Assembly (NCBI GenBank): GCA_035455245.1
Contig: DATIFN010000002.1
Location: 1 to 51,541 of the forward strand
Direction: 5' to 3'
Length of the DNA stretch: 51,541 nt
Origin: UBA8516 sp035455245
GTDB taxonomy: Archaea; Thermoproteota; Nitrososphaeria; Nitrososphaerales; Nitrosopumilaceae
Shown here: piece after piece, positions 34,207-42,814 of the stretch
Numbering within the stretch: position 1 is the stretch's first letter
How the letters are laid out: every line of letters begins with the position of its first letter
Position numbers and translations under genes: made by a program
The notes under the pieces: generated by a model
The model's input: only the letters and a program-made list of their open reading frames with translations
Told to the model about the DNA's origin: nothing
Databases searched by the model: none

Positions 34207-34857
34207 TTATTTGCATGATGATGAGAATATGGAACAACCAAAAAAGAAAGCGCGATACAAGTCATCCTGATACTTCAAGTATACAGAACCATCCGAATTC
34301 TCACTTAGGGACAAGCCGCGAATGTAAAAAACATCGTCTTTGAATTTGGCCGCTAAATCTCTTGGCATCACAAGGGCTGCCTCATAGACCTTACCGATAT
34401 CCGTTGGACATCTCAAGGTTATGTATTGTCCAGCTCCTGATCCAAGACAATTTTCGTACTCCATTCGAATTTGTACTGGTTTTTGCGTAGGTAATTCTTG
34501 TACAATGATATTAGATTTAATTGGCTCATCCTCACTTGGAATCTCTTGTACACTGTCAAGATTAGCTGCAAGGGCAAAACCTAGAACAAAAAAACTAACA
34601 ATTCCAAAAGCCAATAATATGTTGCGTATTGGATGGTTCTTTTTTGTTCTTAGTGAGGGATTTGGAAGCATTATAACTTCGGTCATTATTCCATTGCCTT
34701 TTGGATAGGATTGTATTGTGAGGCATTTGTCATGAAAACGTTCCTCCGTTTTTGACCCACATATCCTACAGATTTGTTGTATGACTTTTTTACATTCTGA
34801 ACATAGGGAGCATGAATATAGTTCCCCACCACATCTCCGACACGATTCATCTGGCAT
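34207..34857 (-). CDS. Zinc-ribbon membrane protein
   Basis: 216 residues from an ATG. The N-terminal 55 residues carry CRRCGGE, CSLCSECKK and CRICGSK, that is two zinc ribbons; a basic stretch (RTKKNHPIR) precedes one transmembrane helix (NILLAFGIVSFFVLGFALAA) at about 80-100; the exterior part has four Cys (ENCLGSG, LRCPTD, FFGCSIF, SSCK). Probably one cytoplasmic zinc-binding end and one exported disulfide-containing end. No known family. Confidence 0.65.
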   Translation of the reverse strand: MPDESCRRCGGELYSCSLCSECKKVIQQICRICGSKTEERFHDKCLTIQSYPKGNGIMTEVIMLPNPSLRTKKNHPIRNILLAFGIVSFFVLGFALAANLDSVQEIPSEDEPIKSNIIVQELPTQKPVQIRMEYENCLGSGAGQYITLRCPTDIGKVYEAALVMPRDLAAKFKDDVFYIRGLSLSENSDGSVYLKYQDDLYRAFFFGCSIFSSSCK

Positions 34858-35094
34858 TAAAATTTCAAAATGATAATGATAAATAAGTGAAACTGATCAT
34901 TTGCACTACAAATTTAAATTATATGAGTTAGGGATCCACATTAAGGAAAAAATAAATTCCAAAACGGTTGGAATATTATTTCCATCGTGACTATGTTTTA
35001 CTTTTAGTTTAATGTTTGCCTTTCTTGGGTTCTATCTCACTTCACCTTAAAAAATTCTATTAATAAGGTTGCTTTTGGCGACTAGCTCACTAAA
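34858..35094. other. Intergenic, no supported feature
   Basis: 237 bases of AT-rich sequence between the divergent zinc-ribbon gene and the tiny basic gene. Nothing beyond AT-rich promoter-like sequence is seen. Confidence 0.4.
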
Positions 35095-35196
35095 ATGACT
35101 GCGATGACTAATTATGGCATGAAAAAACGATCACATGCATCTTATGTCGCAGCAGGCAAGAAAGGTGCAAGAACTAGAAAAAGAAACGGTAACTAA
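35095..35196 (+). CDS. Tiny basic protein (33 aa)
   Basis: ATG at 35095 to TAA at 35194-35196. MTAMTNYGMKKRSHASYVAA then GKKGARTRKRNGN: extremely basic with a helix-turn character, no hydrophobic core. The sequence looks purposeful (SHASYVAAGKKGARTRKR) and resembles short Lys/Arg-rich nucleic-acid-binding proteins of this archaeal group, but it is too short to assign. It sits in a 600-bp gap that otherwise lacks genes. Confidence 0.45.
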   Translation: MTAMTNYGMKKRSHASYVAAGKKGARTRKRNGN

Positions 35197-35471
35197 CCGA
35201 TCTTGTTCAGGAATCTACAATGTCATGAATTGTTACCCTAACACTAGTTATTTTCTGACACCTAGAAATCCCGTTCTCCATTTTTAATCACTTTCAGATC
35301 AATCCTTTTTAATCGGAAAGGTAGTCATCTGTACCTGCCTATTGGAAAGGGGCTTTATAACCAAGGAATGGAAACAGCTATTTTTTCGGTTTAAGCCAGA
35401 ATGTGCCCTCATTCCTCACCTAACCCCACAATTTAAAAGAGGATTACACTATCCTTGGAAGAATTACACAC
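35197..35471. other. Intergenic, no supported feature
   Basis: 275 bases between the 33-residue open frame and the SNF2 gene. A TATA-like AATTTAAAAG lies about 35 bases before the TTG at 35472. No RNA structure recognised. Confidence 0.4.
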
Positions 35472-37181
35472 TTGGCACAAAAATTTGGAACCTTGGAATA
35501 TGTCTTAGATAAATATTCTGGAAAATGGACTTGGAAAATTTCCGGCAATAGAGCTGTACTGATGGTATCACAAGTTATTACCGATGCATGGCATGGTGAC
35601 GGACCAGATGTAGCAATCATTCCAGATACCAATCAGAATGTCCAGAAGATAAAATGGATTCATGAGAGATATCAACTGGAAATATTATCAAAATCAACTT
35701 GGCAAAGCAGATTTCCAAAACCGGTTAAAAAAGAAAAGCCAAAAAAAATCGAAAGACTGCGGCAGGTAATGCCTGGAAAGCAGTTTAGGGGAAAACTTCT
35801 AAACTTCCAAAAAGAAGGGTTAGATTTTTTATTAAAATCATCGGGGAACGCGTTACTTGCTGATGACATGGGTCTTGGAAAAACTGTCGAAACACTTGCT
35901 TATCTTGCAACCGAAAAACAAGCTTTTCCTACACTTGTGATATCACCACTTGTTATCTTACCGAATTGGAAAAGAGAAATTGAAAAATTCCTAAAAAAGA
36001 AAAGCCGAAACGGACGACTGGTAGAAACCAAATCTCCAACTTCTACATTAATCCGAACAGGCAAGTCTGAAAACTTGGGCAAATATGATTTCTATATCAT
36101 TAACTATGATCTATTACACAAAAGATTAGGAGATCTATCAAAATTAAACATAAGAACAATAGTATGTGATGAAGTACAGTATCTTCGCTCAAAATCAACT
36201 AAAAAATACGCTGCTGTAAAAAAACTTGCGGCATTAGAATCTGTAAAGTATAAAATTGGACTCTCGGGGACTCCTATCTATAACCACGGATCCGAGATAT
36301 GGCCAATTGTCGAAATATTAAGGCCAGGATTACTTGGAAGTTTCAAAGAGTTTTGTGAATATTTTTGTTATGTGGATCAAAGAGGTAGGGCTATTGTTCT
36401 TGAAAAAAAGCGTGAAAACTTGGGAAATGAGCTGCGGAAACACGTGATGTTACGACGAACAAAATCTGATGTATTAAAAGAACTAAAGGAAAAGGTGAGG
36501 TATCGGGAATTTATTGACGTTGATATTCGTTATTACAGAAAAGAACTTGATAACATTTGGAAGAATTTACAGATAGAACAGAGGAAAGCAAAAACGGCTT
36601 TTGACAAGTCCACTTCATACCGTCGAGCTATACAAAGAGAGAGATATGCAGCCGGCATGGCAAAACTTCCACACGTAACTGAATTTGTAAAAAACATAAT
36701 GGCAATTGAAGAGAGTGTAATCGTATTTTGTCACCATAAATTAATCCATGAACTATTGCACAAAAACCTCGGTGAATTTTCTCCTGCTTCAATAATTGGT
36801 GGACAAACAGATACGGAAAGACAGCACAATATTGACTTGTTTCAGAATGGAACAACAAAGCTTATGATCGCAGGCCTTCGAGCTGGAAACGTGGGTATCA
36901 ATTTGAGTCGTGCTAGGTATGTAATTTTTGCTGAACTTGATTGGAGTCCTGCAATTCACAGGCAAGCAGAGGACAGACTGCACAGGATTGGTCAAAAAAA
37001 TACGGTATTTGCATATTATCTGATAGGCAATGATACCCTTGATGATCATGTGGCAGATGTTTTGATGGATAAAAGTTATGAAATAGACTCGATTATGGAC
37101 CAGAAAATTGAATCGTTTGAGAACAAAGAAAAAGCTGAATTGATTCTAGCGCAAATTCATGATAAAATAACATCTAGCTGA
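35472..37181 (+). CDS. SNF2-family helicase
   Basis: 569 residues from a TTG start. The N-terminal 80 residues (TLEYVLDKYSGKWTWKISG ... RYQLEILSKSTWQSRF) form an accessory domain. Motif I is ADDMGLGKTVE at 130-140, motif II is DEVQ at 233-236 in place of DEAH, motif III is SGTPIYN, motif V is AGLRAGNVGINLSRA and motif VI is RQAEDRLHRIGQ. It is a short SMARCAL1/ZRANB3-like SNF2 ATPase, which translocates on double-stranded DNA and remodels forks or nucleoprotein. The C-terminal helices resemble those of the family. Thaumarchaea carry histones, so remodelling is conceivable but unproven. Confidence 0.92.
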   Translation: MAQKFGTLEYVLDKYSGKWTWKISGNRAVLMVSQVITDAWHGDGPDVAIIPDTNQNVQKIKWIHERYQLEILSKSTWQSRFPKPVKKEKPKKIERLRQVMPGKQFRGKLLNFQKEGLDFLLKSSGNALLADDMGLGKTVETLAYLATEKQAFPTLVISPLVILPNWKREIEKFLKKKSRNGRLVETKSPTSTLIRTGKSENLGKYDFYIINYDLLHKRLGDLSKLNIRTIVCDEVQYLRSKSTKKYAAVKKLAALESVKYKIGLSGTPIYNHGSEIWPIVEILRPGLLGSFKEFCEYFCYVDQRGRAIVLEKKRENLGNELRKHVMLRRTKSDVLKELKEKVRYREFIDVDIRYYRKELDNIWKNLQIEQRKAKTAFDKSTSYRRAIQRERYAAGMAKLPHVTEFVKNIMAIEESVIVFCHHKLIHELLHKNLGEFSPASIIGGQTDTERQHNIDLFQNGTTKLMIAGLRAGNVGINLSRARYVIFAELDWSPAIHRQAEDRLHRIGQKNTVFAYYLIGNDTLDDHVADVLMDKSYEIDSIMDQKIESFENKEKAELILAQIHDKITSS

Positions 37182-37342
37182 TCTTATTCTTTACTTTAAG
37201 GCCTTGAATTTTTCTGACCCTACCGATATCCTTGAGGAGGGTGAGTTTGATACTCTTGATAGAGAACTCTTGAAACTGATCTGGATTATCACAAGTGATA
37301 ATTTGAGAAATATTAATAGTAATTTTCCTTCGGGTTACCTTT

Positions 37343-37840
37343 ATGCCCATTGACGTATTAGATGAAACAAACCTAAGGAATCTTCCACAAAGGGAACGAT
37401 TAGACAGGTGTAGTTACATTATAAAAAATGACCCCGATGTATCAAAGAGATGGGATGCAGTGTATTTAGCTGGAGAAATAGCCGAAGTAGCTGGCCCTGA
37501 GGTTCCTATCTTTGACGAAATAGCTGATCTAATGTCATGGATTCTGCAAAACGAGACTGACTGTGTAATAAAGCACGAAGCATGTTTTCAAATCGCAGCA
37601 AGAAATATGAGAAAAAAAATTCCAGATATGATAAACACTGCATTAAACGATAAGAGTGGAGTTGCCAAACATGAAGCATTAGAATGTCTAGCGTTGATGA
37701 GGGCATTTGAATCCAAAGGAGCGATGCTTAAAGCATTGAAAGATCCAATCCCTTATGTTAGTGAGACAGCTGCTTTTGCATTAAAACGACTCGACAGGTT
37801 AGACAAAAACGAAATATACAAACAATCCAAGATACTCTGA
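37343..37840 (+). CDS. HEAT-repeat protein (PBS lyase/deoxyhypusine hydroxylase-like)
   Basis: 165 residues from an ATG. About four helical repeats with HE-containing turns: KRWDAVYLAGEIAE, CVIKHEACFQIAARNM, SGVAKHEALECLALM, PYVSETAAFALKRLD. The two KHEA(C/L) motifs are like the Fe-binding His-Glu pairs of deoxyhypusine hydroxylase, yet only two such pairs are visible here instead of four. It could be a non-enzymatic scaffold or a partial hydroxylase; archaea are not expected to hydroxylate deoxyhypusine. Soluble, single gene. Confidence 0.75.
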   Translation: MPIDVLDETNLRNLPQRERLDRCSYIIKNDPDVSKRWDAVYLAGEIAEVAGPEVPIFDEIADLMSWILQNETDCVIKHEACFQIAARNMRKKIPDMINTALNDKSGVAKHEALECLALMRAFESKGAMLKALKDPIPYVSETAAFALKRLDRLDKNEIYKQSKIL

Positions 37841-38095
37841 GAAAAAACTTTTAATTTTGGATTTGCCCAATGAGCTTGTAATATTGAAAATTTTGATGTA
37901 TAAGTTCTAATCAAGGGCCAAATTTTTCCATGATCTCAGTTACAGATGTTAAATTTTCCTTTGCATGATTTAAGATCTTATCATATCATCGTCTGCTAGG
38001 GCAATTAAAATAGATTTTTTGAATTTTTAATCATGAATTAACATTTGTGAATTTGACGCCAGCTCTTGCAACACCAAATATTAAAGTGTTAAAAT

Positions 38096-38767
38096 TTATC
38101 TTACGTTAATTGTCCCTTTCATCGTAGTAGGGTGATATTCACAATGGTACTCAAATACTCCACTTGAGCTAGGAGTAAATGACATTTTGCCGGAACTGTC
38201 TGGTGATATATCTCCACTTGCTGCAACTTCTTCCCCGTTTGATTCTATGACAAATTCATGCTTGGCATCAGTCGGATTTGAAATTTGGATAATACTCTCA
38301 GTGTTTGCTGGAAGGGAAATTGTCGGGTTGATATCACTGGAGCTTGACCACCTATATGTCTCATCTAGTTCAATTGCTGAAATTTCAATTGTTTTGGTTT
38401 CTGGCATTTGACTGTTTTTAATCGTTAAATTATCCAATGTCAACCATCCTCGTTGAACAAGGATTTCCATAGTTGATTGTTTCACGCATGCTGGGCTTTT
38501 GTTACTTACTTTGAAGATCAATTTTAGATCACCATTGCACACAATCTGTTGGGGCAAAACACCGCTTTGAATCTGTTTTATTGGTGGAACTTTGTGGCTC
38601 TGCACGTTTTTCTCCATGGGTTTTTTTTCAGGCATATCAGTCATTTTTTCTTTTTTTGGGGTGGAAGGATATGACCCATACTGTGCATGTGCAGAATCAA
38701 TTAAACTCAAACCAAGGATGCCTAATAATGAAATGGTACAACAGGATAAAGCCATTATTTTGTTCAT
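38096..38767 (-). CDS. Exported cupredoxin (plastocyanin-like) with SPACVK domain
   Basis: 223 residues from an ATG. Signal peptide about 1-28 (ending SAHAQ). The SPACVK-type domain is about 63-115 (IKQIQSGVLPQQIVCNGD, NKSPACVKQST). The C-terminal cupredoxin domain has a type 1 copper site: His in TDAKHEFVI, then Cys, His and Met in YHCEYHPTTMKG. Such blue copper proteins carry electrons outside the cell in ammonia oxidisers, which have many copper proteins. The partner oxidoreductase is not in this window. Confidence 0.85.
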   Translation of the reverse strand: MNKIMALSCCTISLLGILGLSLIDSAHAQYGSYPSTPKKEKMTDMPEKKPMEKNVQSHKVPPIKQIQSGVLPQQIVCNGDLKLIFKVSNKSPACVKQSTMEILVQRGWLTLDNLTIKNSQMPETKTIEISAIELDETYRWSSSSDINPTISLPANTESIIQISNPTDAKHEFVIESNGEEVAASGDISPDSSGKMSFTPSSSGVFEYHCEYHPTTMKGTINVR

Positions 38768-39346
38768 GCAAAATAGTAGTTTGTTTCAAATATAAAATGA
38801 GGAGACAAGTTCCAGTTCTTGGGATTCAATCACATCATACTAAAATCATGTTTCTTATCTTGGTTTTAGTTCGTTTTCAAGCTTGATAATCTTGATGTTT
38901 TTTAAATAAGAATTCAGAACTAATTGTTGTAAGAAGTGGAACCTGGTCCCTATCAAAGTCAATCGCATTGGCATGCAATAAAAATCCGCTAGGTTCCCTT
39001 CCTTGTAATAACTGATACAAAAAATTGCAGACTGATATTTGTTATTCGAGATAAACAATCCATTGTTTTATTTTAATGATTTTTCTATTAAGACAAATTC
39101 ATCTCAGAGGTCAAGGAAATCTTAGCATAAGTGAAATTCAAGAAATACCATGTGATTCTAATTTTGAAAAAATCATGGGATAGGAAATGGATGTCTCGTA
39201 ATTCACTCGTTATTTGTTCACGTTATCAGAAATAAAATTAGTTAATGACATAACCATGAATCAATAATAATTGTCAGCGAAAAAATAGCTGAAGTTGTTT
39301 CTTGCTTAATGATCAGTTTTTATGGTATGGCGTCTATTAATTTACA
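38768..39346. other. Long intergenic region
   Basis: 579 bases with no gene I can support. A 7-bp inverted pair (GGAACCT at 38938-38944, AGGTTCC at 38991-38997) encloses 46 bases and could be an RNA stem, but is weak. The rest is AT-rich; the last 50 bases hold the promoter area of the 39347 gene. Confidence 0.4.
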
Positions 39347-39730
39347 ATGAACATACAATTAGAAAAAACAAGTGAGTACTGGATTTATGATCAAAAATGC
39401 AAAAAGATACTCGAGTATGATGAAATTAGATTTGCTGGATTGATAAATAGCATGGGTCGCCTCGTTGCAGGCGGCTTCAAGCCTGGAGTAACTCCTATAG
39501 AAGATGACGCTGAAAGAAAAAAAATGTACATGGAGCTCGCATTACGGGTCTCAATGCGAAAAGATTTCGATTACAGTCTTGGTCCGGTAAAATATGCAGC
39601 CTCACGAAGAGAAAAAGCAGTAATGCTTAGCTTTCCTATGAATACAAATGTCTTACTGGTATCCGCGGAACCAACCGTGGACATTGATAAAACCGCAAAT
39701 AAAATCATGAAGCTAGTTGGTTTAAAATAA
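39347..39730 (+). CDS. Thaumarchaeal conserved protein (DUF6659-like)
   Basis: 127 residues from an ATG. Distinct segments EIRFAGLINSMGRLVAGGFK, MYMELALRVSMRKDFDYSLG, PVKYAASRREKAVMLSFPM and LLVSAEPTVDIDKTANKIMK match, from memory, a thaumarchaeal-specific family (DUF6659), with a roadblock/profilin-like alternation of strands and helices. Members often exist in several copies per genome and are suspected regulators. No partner gene adjacent. Confidence 0.75.
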   Translation: MNIQLEKTSEYWIYDQKCKKILEYDEIRFAGLINSMGRLVAGGFKPGVTPIEDDAERKKMYMELALRVSMRKDFDYSLGPVKYAASRREKAVMLSFPMNTNVLLVSAEPTVDIDKTANKIMKLVGLK

Positions 39731-39769
39731 AATCCACTACATTCGTACTTCCTTGCCTAGAGATCTACA

Positions 39770-39868
39770 TTATGCTGCTACGATAATCTCTTCTTTTTCT
39801 TTAGTGTCTTTTTGCTTTACCTTTGCTAGATATTCTTCTAACATGGCATATTCAACTTCATTACACAT
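39770..39868 (-). CDS. Possible micro-protein (32 aa)
   Basis: ATG at 39868 to TAA at 39772-39770. MCNEVEYAMLEEYLAKVKQ then KDTKEKEEIIVAA: amphipathic helix. Immediately upstream in frame are further protein-like codons (ELYYCF) including another Cys, so an unrecognised non-ATG start could give a CxxC protein. Weak but not random-looking. Confidence 0.3.
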   Translation of the reverse strand: MCNEVEYAMLEEYLAKVKQKDTKEKEEIIVAA

Positions 39869-40007
39869 GAAACAGTAATACAGTTCAAAGTATAAAAAGA
39901 AAATTTACTTTCTATTATTTTTAAAACAGTGGAAAACCTGATGGCTTAAGATTTCTTTCAAATCACCTCAGGCGATTTTTATATTCTACTTTTGCATAAA
40001 TAATACC

Positions 40008-40115
40008 ATGAATAATTGTACATGTACATTCAATTTTTGTTGTCAAGATCAATCAGTTGATTTTGTATTAGACAATTGCGGAATCGGTTTGTGCAAGATT
40101 GGAATGAAGAGATAG
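40008..40115 (+). CDS. Tiny Cys-rich protein 1 (35 aa)
   Basis: ATG at 40008 to TAG at 40113-40115. MNNCTCTFNFCCQDQSVDFV then LDNCGIGLCKIGMKR: six Cys in 35 residues (positions 4, 6, 11, 12, 24, 29). That is enough for one or two metal sites or disulfides. It is followed closely by another Cys-rich small gene in the same direction. Confidence 0.4.
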   Translation: MNNCTCTFNFCCQDQSVDFVLDNCGIGLCKIGMKR

Positions 40116-40143
40116 ATGGATCGGTTAATCCGGAGGAACCTAA

Positions 40144-40242
40144 ATGGCTAAACTTAGATGTAGCGGGTGCGCGGAGGTTTTTTGTGGGGACGACTGTGAT
40201 TGCAAGTGCCATAAAACACTAGAGTGGGAAAAATTAGAATAG
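40144..40242 (+). CDS. Tiny Cys-rich metal-binding-like protein 2 (32 aa)
   Basis: ATG at 40144 to TAG at 40240-40242, with a good GGAGG ribosome site about six bases before it. MAKLRCSGCAEVFCGDDCDC then KCHKTLEWEKLE: Cys at 6, 9, 14, 18, 20 and 22 and His23. The CxxC-x4-C-x3-CxCxCH arrangement resembles small metallothioneins or zinc modules. It lies only ten bases from the convergent VOC gene's stop. Confidence 0.5.
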   Translation: MAKLRCSGCAEVFCGDDCDCKCHKTLEWEKLE

Positions 40243-40251
40243 AAATTAAAT

Positions 40252-40752
40252 TTAGACATTGGCCCAGAACTGTTCATAACTATGTGAGTAGATCTCAATA
40301 ATGTTCCCAAAAGGATCTTCGCAAAAACAAATCCTCTTCCCACTTCCTGTCGTGAGTTCCATCACATTAGTCCTCTTTATTCCTCCGCTCGAAGCTATTT
40401 TGTTCGCCAATTGGTCTATTTCCGGTTCTGTTATAGCAATATGAAAAAACCCGGTCTTCCAGTATTCAAAATTATCCTTCCTATGCACTGCCTTTGGTTC
40501 AATGAATTCGAAGAGCTCAATTCCGACACCATTTGCAGAACTTAGGTGACAGATCAAAAATTTTCCAAGCTTCTGACCAAATACTGTCCTGACAAGATTA
40601 GAAAGATGAACGTCCTCGTCTCCTTTAGATGACGTGGTCGAAATCTCAATTGGCTCTGCCAAGACCGTCATTCCCATCACGTCTCGGTACCAAACCATTG
40701 CCTTGTGAATATCCGTGACTGATACTGCAACATGGTTCACTGCTTTTGGCAT
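40252..40752 (-). CDS. VOC-family (glyoxalase/dioxygenase fold) protein
   Basis: 166 residues from an ATG. Two beta-alpha-beta-beta-beta repeats with metal-type ligands: NHVAVSVTDIHKAMVWYRDV, GIELFEFIEP, FFHIAITEPEIDQLANKI, and ICFCEDPFGNIIEIYSH. His in NHVAVS, Glu in IELFEF, His in FFHIAI and Glu in NIIEIYS form the usual VOC quartet. Likely a lactoylglutathione-lyase-like or ring-cleaving dioxygenase homologue; substrate unknown. Convergent with the Cys-rich small genes. Confidence 0.85.
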   Translation of the reverse strand: MPKAVNHVAVSVTDIHKAMVWYRDVMGMTVLAEPIEISTTSSKGDEDVHLSNLVRTVFGQKLGKFLICHLSSANGVGIELFEFIEPKAVHRKDNFEYWKTGFFHIAITEPEIDQLANKIASSGGIKRTNVMELTTGSGKRICFCEDPFGNIIEIYSHSYEQFWANV

Positions 40753-40922
40753 GAATCAAAACCATTTTGTTATATTAGGCTATAAAGTGTTGTAAAGGAA
40801 TTTGTATTATCTATGGCTTGTCTGAAATAAAAAGACGATTCTGAAACACAATATGTTTCAAAAGCAAATGATTGAAACCAAATCAATAAAATAGACATTT
40901 CGGCATTCTCCAAAAATCACCC

Positions 40923-41798
40923 GTGGGATATTACAAATCTTTAAGATTGGTGAGGCATGATCTGTATCTATTGAACAGGACTTTTTTTTCTTTTATTTTG
41001 ATCCTTTTGTTGTTATCCTCAGCTTCCGTATCATCAATGTCTTTGGCAGAGGCAATTGGTTCAAGACCCGCTTACATCTATGACAGGGCAGATGTTATCA
41101 GCAGTGTAGAGGAATCATTACTTGATTCTTATTTGAGAAAATTAGATGATGCCACTTCGGTTGAGATTGTAATTTACACGATTTCAAGTTTCTCAGGCCA
41201 TGGCATCAAAAAAAATGATCAAGAAATCCATGAAAGAGATATGCTTGCAAACTACATTTTCAACGAGGTTTCATTAGATGGAATAACAGGAATTGGAAAA
41301 AAAGGTAAAGACAATGGAATACTGATTTTGTTTTCATTGGAACGTGATGCTGGAGGAGGTTCAATGCGTATAGAGATAGGAAGAGGACTAGAAGGAGACA
41401 TTACAGATGGCACTGCAGGTGAAATTCTTGACTCTTATCTTGTTCCAGCAAGAAGATCCTATGAAGAATCTGGTAATACGGCAGTTTTTGACCAAGCATT
41501 TCTTGATACAGTGATATCATTGGCACAGAGAGTGGGGTATGTCAGTGATGATCCTTCTCTTTCACCATCACAACCTCTTCAAACTGACAATGGAGAGGAT
41601 TCGATAGATCCTCTTACACTAATGCTTTTGGTTATTTTCTTTGGAGGATTTATGGCAATGGCAATTCTTGGGAGCCGTCGAAGAGGCAGAAGGGGAGGAT
41701 TTTATGGAGGGGGTTTTGGAGGTGGAGGCGGTGGTTGGGGAGGTGGCGGTTCTGGTGGAGGAGGTGGTGGCTCTGGTGGAGGAGGCGCAGGACGATGA
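40923..41798 (+). CDS. TPM-domain (YgcG-like) membrane protein with Gly-rich tail
   Basis: 291 residues from a GTG. A hydrophobic signal (FFSFILILLLLSSASVSS), then the TPM domain (about 55-205): IYDRADVISSVEESLLDSYL, SVEIVIYTISSF, GKKGKDNGILILFSLER, RIEIGRGLEGDITDG, LVPARRSYEE. One TM helix (about 225-245) is followed by a basic patch and a tail of Gly with Ser, Phe and Trp. The TPM fold includes phosphatases and photosystem assembly factors. The LemA gene follows at 55 bp, the same pairing as in many bacteria. Confidence 0.9.
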   Translation: MGYYKSLRLVRHDLYLLNRTFFSFILILLLLSSASVSSMSLAEAIGSRPAYIYDRADVISSVEESLLDSYLRKLDDATSVEIVIYTISSFSGHGIKKNDQEIHERDMLANYIFNEVSLDGITGIGKKGKDNGILILFSLERDAGGGSMRIEIGRGLEGDITDGTAGEILDSYLVPARRSYEESGNTAVFDQAFLDTVISLAQRVGYVSDDPSLSPSQPLQTDNGEDSIDPLTLMLLVIFFGGFMAMAILGSRRRGRRGGFYGGGFGGGGGGWGGGGSGGGGGGSGGGGAGR

Positions 41799-41853
41799 AT
41801 CCATGTTACCATAAAGTAATATTCAAGAGGTTCTAAGCTGCGGTATCAGAGAC

Positions 41854-42468
41854 ATGGTTAGCAAAAAAATAATTGCAATTGGCATTATTATAGGAATTGT
41901 CATACTAATAATTGCCGGACTGTACGGAATGTATTTTTCTGGTTACAATTCAGCACAGAGTAAAGACGAAAATGTAAAGAAACTGGCAGCAGATGTTGAT
42001 GCACAGCTTCAAAGGAGGTACGATCTTATCCCAAATCTAGTTGAATCAGTCAAGGGATACATGCAATTTGAAAAACAAGTTCTAGAAGACGTTACACGAC
42101 TACGTTCGCAGTGGCAATCATCAAGTGCTACTGAAACAAGGGTCCAGCTTAGTAACCAAATTGAACAAGCTTTGAGTAAGATTATTTTAACATATGAGGC
42201 ATATCCAGATTTGAAATCGGATAGTACAGTGACTAGGCTCATGGATGAACTTGCTGGAACTGAAAATAGGATAGCTGTTGCAAGGACATATTACAACGAT
42301 GGGGTTAGAGTTTTCAATACTAATCTGAGGACTTTTCCAAATAACGTATTTAATGAAGACGGATTCCTTGGAGCAAAACCCTGGGGAATGACCCAATATC
42401 CCGCTTATGAGGCAACACCATTAGCTCAAAGCACAGTTCCTCAGGTCAACCTGACTGGTTCCAAATAG
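41854..42468 (+). CDS. LemA family protein
   Basis: 204 residues from an ATG. N-terminal TM helix (IIAIGIIIGIVILIIAGLYG), then the LemA four-helix pattern: VDAQLQRRYDLIPNLVESVK (with the RRxDLIPNLV signature), LSNQIEQALSKIILTYEAYP, LKSDSTVTRLMDELAGTENR (the LxxELxGTENRI signature) and NDGVRVFNTNLRTFPNNVF. LemA proteins are membrane-anchored, of unclear function, and usually pair with a TPM-domain protein, as here. Confidence 0.95.
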   Translation: MVSKKIIAIGIIIGIVILIIAGLYGMYFSGYNSAQSKDENVKKLAADVDAQLQRRYDLIPNLVESVKGYMQFEKQVLEDVTRLRSQWQSSSATETRVQLSNQIEQALSKIILTYEAYPDLKSDSTVTRLMDELAGTENRIAVARTYYNDGVRVFNTNLRTFPNNVFNEDGFLGAKPWGMTQYPAYEATPLAQSTVPQVNLTGSK

Positions 42469-42602
42469 TCTTATTATAATTCTAGTCTTGTAATATCTGA
42501 AAATTTAGGAATTTAAATTTTCAAACGGATATTCAAGGTTTGGTGATTGGTTAGATTTTTTTTATCTGGGTTTTTTTCTGCTAAAAATACATTAAAGATT
42601 GG

Positions 42603-42686
42603 TTGTCTTTACTAAAAATAATTTTGCAAGTCGGTGGTGTGATTTTTATGGTCATAGCCATAGTGTTTTTGGGCGCAGAGCCTTGA
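42603..42686 (+). CDS. Possible single-pass membrane micro-protein (27 aa)
   Basis: TTG at 42603 to TGA at 42684-42686. MSLLKIILQVGGVIFMVIAI then VFLGAEP: a well-formed transmembrane helix with a short basic start and an acidic end. No strong ribosome site. The 346-bp gap between LemA and the DUF4242 gene holds nothing else. Confidence 0.3.
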   Translation: MSLLKIILQVGGVIFMVIAIVFLGAEP

Positions 42687-42814
42687 GGATTAGATTTGGA
42701 TACAATCTTTAACCATCTATTATTCTTAGATTCGAATCAAACGATGGACTTCAAAATATAGTCATCCTGAAGGCATTTGAACCTGGAAACACAAAGTGAA
42801 GAAAATATGATTTC

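Noticed and set aside
38938..38997. Inverted pair GGAACCT/AGGTTCC suggesting a tRNA or structured RNA
   Set aside because: Only seven base pairs with a 46-base loop; no tRNA arms, no T-loop GGTTCGA consensus and no anticodon stem.
38855..39058. A 67-codon minus-strand frame in the 38.8-39.3 kb gap
   Set aside because: Composition is irregular, Cys, Tyr and Met scattered without pattern, no ribosome site, no family resemblance.
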